From the NCBI GenBank assembly GCA_014871385.1, contig CM026431.1, positions 8,119,778 through 8,183,777 on the forward strand: DNA of 64,000 nucleotides, in the 5' to 3' direction. The DNA comes from Ceratodon purpureus (Eukaryota; Streptophyta; Bryopsida; Pseudoditrichales; Ditrichaceae). Each line of letters opens with the position of its first letter. Within the stretch, counting starts at the first letter, position 1. Made by a program: the position numbers and the translations under genes. Below are positions 56,109-64,000 of the stretch, piece after piece. The notes under the pieces are model-generated. The model worked only from the letters and a program-made list of their open reading frames with translations, was not told the origin of the DNA and made no database searches.

Positions 56109-58234
56109 GGCGATCTGCTCGAACAACCTCTTGTGCCGAGGAAGAAACTTAAGAAGATGAACCTGTCACTGTAGAAAATGAACAAAGGAACCGGAGGTCC
56201 GAGTGAGATAACACCAATGCAAAGAACCTCCAAATATTCAAACACGAATGCAACATCTCAACCCTCTGATAACGGCCGTAACATGCGAGAGATTATTAAC
56301 GTGGAAACCAAATCGTTCCTTCCTACAACACATAACCGATGACGAAAACCTTACGTGCATTGGCAAACGCATTACTAAGGAAAACGGAAACGATCAGCAC
56401 GAGATAGAGTGCAAGCCACACGGATGATCAGCACTTATCGATGCCAATAAATCACTCACAACGAAAATCCGAATGCCATGCTACCTACTCCTGAGAAAGA
56501 AAAATTGCTGAGACAGTCACCGAGGAAATTATCCTTCAACAACCAGAGCAATGCCATGTCGAACAACCAGAACCTAAAGTTCTTTTTAAAACGCACAAAA
56601 ACATCGCTCATCGATACTATCAACTCCTATCGCCAACCAACCAAGATCACATCCCTACCAAGAACCTCAACGAGAAAACTCCACAAATCAATAACGACTG
56701 TCAAAAAAACCAGTCACAAGGAAAACAAAATAAAAAATTCCAGGCCTACACACACCATAACAACTCGCATTTCACAAGACTGCATTTTACAGAACTGCAT
56801 TGTAACAAGAAGAGAGCAAAAACAAAAACGACGCGACAATTGCAGAAAAATGATCTCAATTCCACTGGACGAGACATCAGAAGAACCAAGAAGAACGGCA
56901 TAGAAAGAACAGCACATCAAGAGAAGACGATGCAGCCGACCGCAACCTGAGAGACGAGATCGGCAATGCAACCAGCCCGAAGACGAGATGACGAGACCTG
57001 AATGACCTGAATGTACCCGGCTCCGGCCGCAGGTTGATGGAAAGAACGCCGGCAAGGGAAGCAAACAGACGGGATGAAATGGCGATGGCGATGGTGATGG
57101 CAATGCACTGACCTGCGGAGGCAGGCAAGGCGAGGCTAGGCGAGGCGAGGCGAGCAGCGGCAGGCAAGACGACCGGCCTGTGTGCACGAAGTGAAGGCGA
57201 GGATGAGCGACGGGTGTTGGATGTTAGGGTTCGGTGCTGGAAGTTGCGATCGATGGCGAGCCTGCCTTCAGCCCCTTGCTGCCTTCTCCGCTCCTCTCAT
57301 GGACACCGGACCCGCGCCGCACCGGTCCCTCTCTCTCTCTCTCTCTTCCTCTCTCACTGCCCTCTCCGTTCTCTGTCTCTTGATCTCCGTTCTCTTGGCA
57401 TGGCTCCCACGCTGATCGGTTCACACAGGCACTCGTATTCTGTCCGTGTGGATGTTTTGTCCTGATGCAACGGCCGTTGTCGCCGGAAATGCTACACCAG
57501 ACCAGCCTGCTCAAGAGGAGAGCAGTTCCACATCGATTTTCAGCAGAAATGTCTACTCTGCATGGAAAGGCTTTCTTTGCAATCATCTGTACATTCCGAC
57601 GAGAATGGCATGCCAGGTGCGTATGTTGTACGATACGGTAGAGGATTTGTGTAGATGCCTGGAGGTCTTGTGTTTGTGCATGGAGTGTTTAGGAAGTAGT
57701 TGCGTGCTCAACCGCAATGGTAGTCCACTGCAAACTTGAGTAGCTTAACATGGTTGGCACATACTTGATCGGTTCACACATGCAGTGGTTTTCTGTTGTC
57801 AAGAGTTTTGTCGACGTGGATGTTATGTAGCGGTGAGCTTCATGTTCGTGATGCAACGGCCGTCGTTGTTGGAAGGTGCTTCGGTCGATCGCTGCGGAGG
57901 AGGAAGGAGGACAAGAGAAGAGCAAGTCCGCGTGAGTCGAACAAAATTGTAAGTGAGAATTTCGACTGCGCTATCTTCACTGTGTGCAATGGTTTCAGGG
58001 ATTGGAAGAGTTGTATGAAATGGAGGCTGTTGTTGTAGAGTACAACTGGATATGGTGTTTCGAATTATTGTCTCAAATGCTTTGTCATACTTTGCACACG
58101 AAGCGGACTATGTTGCACTGCGTTGAGTATTATTAGAGGAGCGGTGGTTTGTGTCAGTGGTTGATTTGGAGGAATTGAATCTTAGGGCGTGGTTATGGTG
58201 TTGATGTTGTTGAAGGTTTTGAAGTAGGATCTGT
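56109..58234. other. Divergent VDAC / IFT54 intergenic region
   Basis: 5' UTR and promoter of VDAC on the left, of IFT54 on the right. It holds a CT-rich tract at 57328-57355, typical of plant 5' regions, and a loose direct duplication: GATCGGTTCACACA at 57414 and 57767, followed in each case by GATGCAACGGCCGT at 57463 and 57850. No gene recognised; the short ORFs lack motifs. Confidence 0.5.
57328..57355. repeat. CT microsatellite
   Basis: A run of CT dinucleotides with one interruption (TTCC). In plants such tracts are frequent just downstream of transcription starts. Confidence 0.9.
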
Positions 58235-61200
58235 ATGGCGAAGATGTATCAAGGGCAACCGTTGTTGCAGTATTGGGAGGCCACGCAGAAGGTATTGCAA
58301 GGAGACATTCCGATAGTGCGGAGGCCACGCCTCACCGAGGCGCTGCTTAAGAAGCCACCCTTTCGTTTCCTACATGACATAATCACCGAGGTAATGTCCA
58401 CTTGTTTCATTAAAAATTGTTCGGTTCCTGATTAACACATTGTTAGGATCGAAATTCCTCTTCTCCCGCAACACGGACTTTTTAAGTACGAGATAGTGTG
58501 TGTTGCTACATTCTTTGAGGAAATGGGAATAAGGAAGGAATTTAGGGTTGCTCTGGGGAGGAAAGTCTAGAGAAGCATGTGAGTACCCTGCCTTGAGCGC
58601 ATTGTGAGTGGAACGGTCGTATGTGTCGATGCAGGTGTGCCGCCAAACTGGATTTGCTGGAGGACTATTCACTCAAGAGGAACAAATCTCGTCAAACATG
58701 AAGGTGTCAACATGAACCAATTGGCGATGTTTTTTGTACTGTGCAATTCATCTGAGTAACAGCTATAGGGTTTCTTCAGGGCAGTCGGTGTCTTATTTGT
58801 AATGCTTTCAGTTGTTTCTGAGATTTCCACCTGATGTCACAGGATAAAGAGAGCAAAGTTGCTTACCTGTGGAAGATCGTTAACTGCGTCGGCATCACCC
58901 TCAATGCTCATGTCCCTGCCCGGCCACTCAAAGTGCGTTCTGTTCTCATGTAGAATGATCTGGGACTCATTGTATATTGCCATCTTCCATCTGTTCATTA
59001 ATCCGGTTTTGTGTTTCCCAGATAGTTTCAGGAATGGAGCCGGAGCAAACAAATATTTTCCTTCAGGCAAGCCACTCGTCACTGTCACTACTACTGCTGC
59101 AGGACTAGTAGTGCTGACACATAATATTGTTTGCTAGCATTAGTGATTCGGTGATTTCACCCTCGATACATTTGCGTAGCGATGTAATAAGAGAACTCTG
59201 CAGATGCTTGCAGCAGCTACAATAGTAGATAGCCCAGTCCGACAACGAGCTGTGAGTAGGGTGTTGTTCGGGGAGAAGATGCCCACTCCTGAGCAAGGCA
59301 CGATGGAATGGGCTCACCGGTATTTTCTTTTGTCAGGTCTTGCCATTCATACCATTCGCAGATTTTCTCAAACGCCATTTTGATGCGCGATTCACACCTA
59401 CATTATTCATGGTAACTGTTTAAAAGAACAATGGGCTAATATCACAATGGTAGGGACATGATGGTTGACCTCATCAAAGGTTGAAGGGTCTCACCTCACA
59501 AGGCAACAAGAATCCAAAACAAGAATTAGATTCTCATTCCCCGTGTATGGAGACCAAAACAGGATGCGTGCTACCTGGAATGAACGACGGCGGTGCAGCA
59601 ACAAATCGCAATGCAGAGGAAACTATGGCGGCTAGCCTGTTGGGCATCACCTCTCAACATCCAGCTCCATCTAATGAGTATCTTGATCCGAAGGTATAAA
59701 AGTGTATTTGTACTTGCTGTCTCAAATACCGTAGGACCTAATTACGTAAGCAACCATTATTTGTTCATTATATCATCAATTGGTGGATGGTACTGAATTT
59801 TCTGTGATTGTGATTGATGTGCTGCAAGACGACGGGGAAAGAGGAGATGGACAAAAACAACCTTCAAAAGCTTCATCATGTGGGAAATCCGGCGTCTCTG
59901 CCGCCCACTCAGCAGTCGCTACCCTCGACGAGAGGAAACTCAAGAGGATTAGTGACACCAGCGAGTGTGTGTGGAAGGCCTGAAGAGAAATTCGTAAAAG
60001 AAGGAGCCATTGAGCCATTGATGACTTTGACTTCGACAGATGAAGCTTGGCCACCACTTCTACAAGCCCCTTCTGGTAAGACACTTATCGTACTCGAGTA
60101 ACACGATGTTGTCATGTGTTTGCCATACCTACAATTATGGAGATGCTTGGAAAGATGGAAAGATTGTGTGTGTTAGTGGAGCAAAAATCTTGAAGTTTTC
60201 AGGGATTACTTATTCTGACTCTCGCTTTGACTTTGAGCCTAGATGCAAATCTGAGAGACTGCGGCGCACCTCACCAGCACATGTTGGACATGCCCCCTTC
60301 AACAGCCCGAACTGAAACTTTGCCTGCAGCTGCTCGACCTATGACCGTAGGTATTTCTCTGTTGGCTTTACCTTGGAAGACTTAACAGTAGGTTCGACTT
60401 CTCAACATGGTACATGTTTACAAAGCAACTGAACTGAACGCCGCACATGTAGTACAATATCCAGATACGCTGGTACGAGTCCGCAATCATCACTCTCAGG
60501 AGTTGAAATTGCTCATCTACATGCTTGTTTTGAAAATCTTAATGTTTGAAATGAACGTGCAGGGGGAGATGGGAGGGGAAACTTCAATGCATGGACTGCT
60601 CGCTTGGACACTCTAGGTGCATTTCCTCCTTTTGGAGCTAGGCCTCAGTCTGCACGCAAAGGGCCACCCAAAATTCACAACAGTATCGTAACTGCTGAGA
60701 AGGTATGCAATATAACTGTGAAATAAATAGCTAGCGCTTGTAATGTATGCTTTTTTTAAAAGCGAAAAGCAACTAAAATTCCTGCAGTTTGATGGTTGAA
60801 AGAGTGACATTTCAAGCGTGTTCTGTGACAGGCTCAGCCCAAGAGTTCTGCAGCAGCTCCGCCAGCAATTGCCTCATCACTGTGAGTTCCAGACCAGTTA
60901 AGAATGTTGACTTAGGGTTGGAGAAGAGATATTTCACTTTTCGGTTCTCAAGTCAAATTTTATTCTGTAGTTACGAATAGAAGGGCATATGCCACCACCC
61001 CGTTTTATTTCGTCGGAAGTCGCTTTACGCAATCTCCCTTTTATGAATGCCCACTACAGGATGGGCGGGGGTGGGAGTGGGAAGGAAACATGCAGCAGAA
61101 GACGGCCAAGCATTTTACTTGACAGTGAAGTACAAGACGACGAGGAATCCGATGCCCTGCCTGTCTTGCTCCCGGCTCAACAGCATTTACCAGAGGTTCT

Positions 61201-62669
61201 ACCTCATTCTTGTAATACCTCTGATAATGCTACATAATTAACGATGTCCACTTCCAAGCAGGGGAATAAGAAAAATGTTTTACCTCAAAACTCTTGATAA
61301 TGAAAGAAAAGTCGACTGTAGATTAGTCCTCCATGATGGAAATTAAAAAAAACGCCGTTGTGGTAGCGACAGGCCCTGGTTTCTTCAGCCGGGTCTGGGA
61401 AATTCGGTGAAAGCATTGCAGCATCAACTGAAGGCTTGGAGAACGCAGTAAGCCTCATGTTTTTCAAAATATGTATTAAGTTTTATTTTCCCCCTTGTTT
61501 CAGATCGTGGTTAAGCTTGCGCTGAATATTAATCATCTGTTTACTAGGCCGAAAGAAGGGCGGACGATGATTCGGTTGAGGAACAGGATATGCTACTAGG
61601 AGCCATTGAGGCAACAAAGGAGGATGCACAAACTAGGCAGGAAGAGGTAAAGTCAAAGTCTATATATGTTATTTGAATTGGGTGCAAATTCTTGTTTTAC
61701 ATTTTCTTATTAGCGTTTTGGTTTTATTGGTGGTTTCTTTAAATTCATACAAAATGCATAGTTTTCTGTCAAGTTGAATGTTGAGCTGCGTAATCAATCC
61801 AGGTCCAGAAGCTACGAGTGATGGTGCAGTCTCTGTGTCAAGCCACCAATCCTCTTGGAAAGTCAATCGACTACCTCCAGGTTTATCCTCTCCACATCCT
61901 CATACTGCTGCATTTCAGTACTCTAGTTACATGTATTATACTGGAAACAGTAGATCTTGTCATCAGATGTAAATTATGGAGAATAGAGTCTATTAGATGG
62001 AACCTCCCATATTCGTATTCAAGCCTTCAGAAAAGAGGGCTGGTGCAAGATGAAGAAAGGGGTTTATGACAGGTGGGCAGGAGGATGAGGAAGCCATGAA
62101 CAAAGAGCACCAATTTTGGATCAAGGAGCGTGACATTTACAGCGCGCGCCTGGACGAAGAGAAGAGGTAGGATTGTTACACCATACATTGGTCTCGCACA
62201 TAGCCAGCTGTGTCTAGACTTCTGGTGTATGATGAAGATTCGGATTCACCTAAAAATTGAAGCTTGAGTCCACTGAGGTCTTCTGAAAGTAATACTCATG
62301 TATAAATTGCCAACTTTACTTCTTCGTGTTTTAATTCTTAGCGATTTCATACATGAAACAACAATTCAGGTTTTGGGATTGGAAACATGTTAATGGTTCA
62401 GAATTACGGACGAAATGCTACAAGCTGAGACTGGCCGTATTCTTGAACTGGAGGAAGAGGCTCAACATTATCAGCATAAGATAACTTCTGCCAAGGCTCA
62501 GGCAAATACCAAGCATTTTACACAATATTGACTATTTTCGAAGATTCATGGCACCAAATGTAACTGCTCAAATATGTCTCTTTTCACAATTGTATGTGTG
62601 CAGATACTAAGAAACAGCGATACTATCATGACTTTACTTCGCATGGTAACTACTCGCCAGTTAAAATGA
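58235..62669 (+). CDS. IFT54: Intraflagellar transport protein IFT54 / TRAF3IP1 (MIP-T3)
   Basis: Seventeen exons join in phase to 594 residues: 58235-58390, 58635-58703, 58843-58932, 59022-59066, 59204-59251, 59487-59693, 59829-60075, 60258-60350, 60563-60702, 60832-60881, 61060-61195, 61373-61447, 61548-61646, 61803-61880, 62081-62166, 62402-62501 and 62604-62669. The N-terminal calponin-homology-like domain reads [28 protein letters not shown] and [20 protein letters not shown]. The middle is disordered, with [11 protein letters not shown]. The C-terminal coiled coil holds [18 protein letters not shown] and [20 protein letters not shown]54 belongs to the IFT-B complex that carries tubulin and cargo along the axoneme, so its presence implies flagellated sperm. 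Exons 4 and 16 appear to use GC donors. Exons 6-8 are the least certain. No damage seen. Confidence 0.88.
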
Positions 62670-62984
62670 CTGCAGACTGCCTATGTAATCCAAGCGTCCT
62701 ATCTTTCTCTACCAAATGCTTTGGACATCACGATTCGGCAGTATCATCTACAATTACCAATTAACCATCAAGCAATTGCATGTCCGTATTCAGAAATTTG
62801 GAACCAAATAGTTGATGCTGAGGATGGTTTACACAGCGGATGCTTTGACAATTTAACATATAGCTCTAGCATAGTCGCAAATTTGTTACAATGGACGCAC
62901 GTCTTTACATCGTCCAGAGGTTGAGGAGAAACAATTTAATTAACGACGAATCAATCTAAGAGACTTGTTCGGGATTGTGTCTAA
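62670..62984. other. Convergent IFT54 / peroxidase 3' region
   Basis: About 315 bp between two convergent stop codons; 3' UTRs only, no other gene seen. Confidence 0.6.
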
Positions 62985-63920
62985 CTAAATGTTGTTAACT
63001 ACTCTACACTTTAGGCGAATCTCCCCTTGGTCTCCGGTGAGAGGTGAGATTTTGCTCATCTTGATCATTGCCTGCGCAAAGTTGGCGAAAAACAACGTCT
63101 TCACGCTATTCTGAGCCACCAGTGGACGAGTGGATTTGTCCGTCCACAACAATTGGTCGGAAGCGAGCACACCCTTATTGGACACGAGATTGTGATAGTA
63201 CTGGGGGTCGAACCTATGTGAAGTGACCCGATCGAAATCCACAGTTTGCAGACGAAGACCAGGTTTGGGACACTTCCTCTTCAGCTCGGTAACGAAATCC
63301 GCTGGTATGATAGGATCTACCCCACTTTTGCTAGGGTAGTTATAAAGCCTGTCGTCGATGTGATGGCATGCTGCGTCCCCGATTGTGTGGGCACCTGCAG
63401 TACATCACGGGAACAAATTCAGACATTGTTCTTGAATGACAAAATTTCGAACTGTGATGTAGACCTGATCAAAACCATACATTCTGTTCTTCTAAGCCGC
63501 AGAGCCAATGATCAAAGGGGACTGAACTTGCTCCACTTCAGATTCCTGGTGAGAAGTTGAAGAGAAGCGTTTACCTGAAAGGACCACCATATCCGATTTC
63601 GACAACCCCTGCCTTCCGAAGTTTTCAACGAGCTGGGAAATAGTCATTTCAGGACCAGGCAAGTTGCTGACCGCTTCAGCTGCTATTGAGACTCGTCCAT
63701 CTCGGCGTCCAGCGGGCACTCTCCAATCCGGCCCTTGGTTAATTTTCACACTGTCACGAGCGGCAAATGCGAGGATATCAGCGCAAGAGACAACGCCTGG
63801 ACAGACCTTCTCTACTGCCGCCTTGACAGTATCTATAGCTTGGAATCCTTCCAGGCGATCGTTAGGAGGCGCCTTTTTTTCCGTTCCTGGTCCATCCAAA
63901 AGTACAGACCCATCGCATCC
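62985..63920 (-). CDS. Class III (secretory) peroxidase, 3' two exons, cut by window edge
   Basis: Two exons on the - strand: 63920-63575 and 63394-62985, joined in phase at SG/AHTIG, stop TAG. The first starts at GCDGSVLLDGPGTEKK, the conserved calcium-site Cys-Asp loop where plant peroxidase intron 1 normally lies. It contains VSCADILAFAARDSV and MVVLSG. The second opens with AHTIGDAAC (proximal haem-binding His) and ends RLKCRVVNNI. The enzyme oxidises phenolics with H2O2 in the cell wall and vacuole. The first exon, with the signal peptide and distal Arg/His, lies beyond base 64000; 63921-64000 is intron. No damage in the visible part. Confidence 0.93.
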
Positions 63921-64000
63921 CTGTATATGGGTTCAAGCAAACAATCGAGTTAGTTGCGCAAAGAATGGATAGCGAATGAAGCCCTAAGTAGCCTTAATTC

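Noticed and set aside
56714..57187. 157-codon - strand ORF upstream of VDAC
   Set aside because: Repetitive Ser/Pro/Leu reading of a purine-rich 5' region (AGGCGAGGCGAGG type repeats); no splice or motif support.

Overview
The window reads as nuclear DNA of a land plant that still makes motile, flagellated sperm, most simply a bryophyte or another seed-free plant. Typical plant genes (class III peroxidase, plant-type mitochondrial porin, CIPK, plant guanylate-binding-protein, UGT80-like and S1-like sequences) sit beside a full-length intraflagellar transport gene, IFT54/TRAF3IP1, which flowering plants lack. Genes carry many short GT-AG introns. The species cannot be fixed from sequence alone.

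Left part, 1-26 kb. This is a gene graveyard mixed with orphan open reading frames. On the + strand lie decayed pieces of a BEACH-domain gene (1-3048), the C-terminal half of a plant GBP (about 3222-7922, carrying a 739-bp inverted-repeat transposon in one intron) and a CIPK kinase (11857-13594). On the - strand lie pieces of a sterol glucosyltransferase (18125-18730) and an NADP-malic enzyme (21903-22260). All keep introns, so they are not processed pseudogenes, and all are partial and carry stops, frameshifts or deletions. Between them are GC-richer open orphan ORFs (8126-8858, 10048-10998, 15030-16462 and a frameshifted one at 20657-21288) and many small tandem duplications.

Middle, 26-39 kb. 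A four-exon gene on the - strand (33409 to 26508) joins in phase into about 1,021 residues with no stop. It has the look of a DDE-type transposase (a DFAENY block, an SDGCAAQFK block and a GHGKGTHDG block). Next to it is a 5' remnant of a Ty1/copia retrotransposon on the - strand (gag, CCHC knuckle, start of protease, a tRNA-iMet anticodon-arm primer site, a probable LTR). It is cut off at a second copy of the inverted-repeat element from the GBP intron.

Right part, 39-64 kb, is ordinary gene space. A 3.7-kb inverted repeat (39020-42735 and 48450-52141) carries two nearly identical HSPA12-like Hsp70 genes in opposite orientation. Its 5.7-kb spacer holds a small Cys-rich tail-anchored protein gene, an IMPACT/YIH1 translation-regulator gene and a tRNA-Gly(CCC). 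After it come an S1-like secreted protein, a VDAC porin (6 exons, 276 aa), IFT54 (17 exons, 594 aa) and the last two exons of a class III peroxidase that runs off the window.

Exon joins were checked by hand for reading phase. Family names rest on remembered family motifs, not on database searches.
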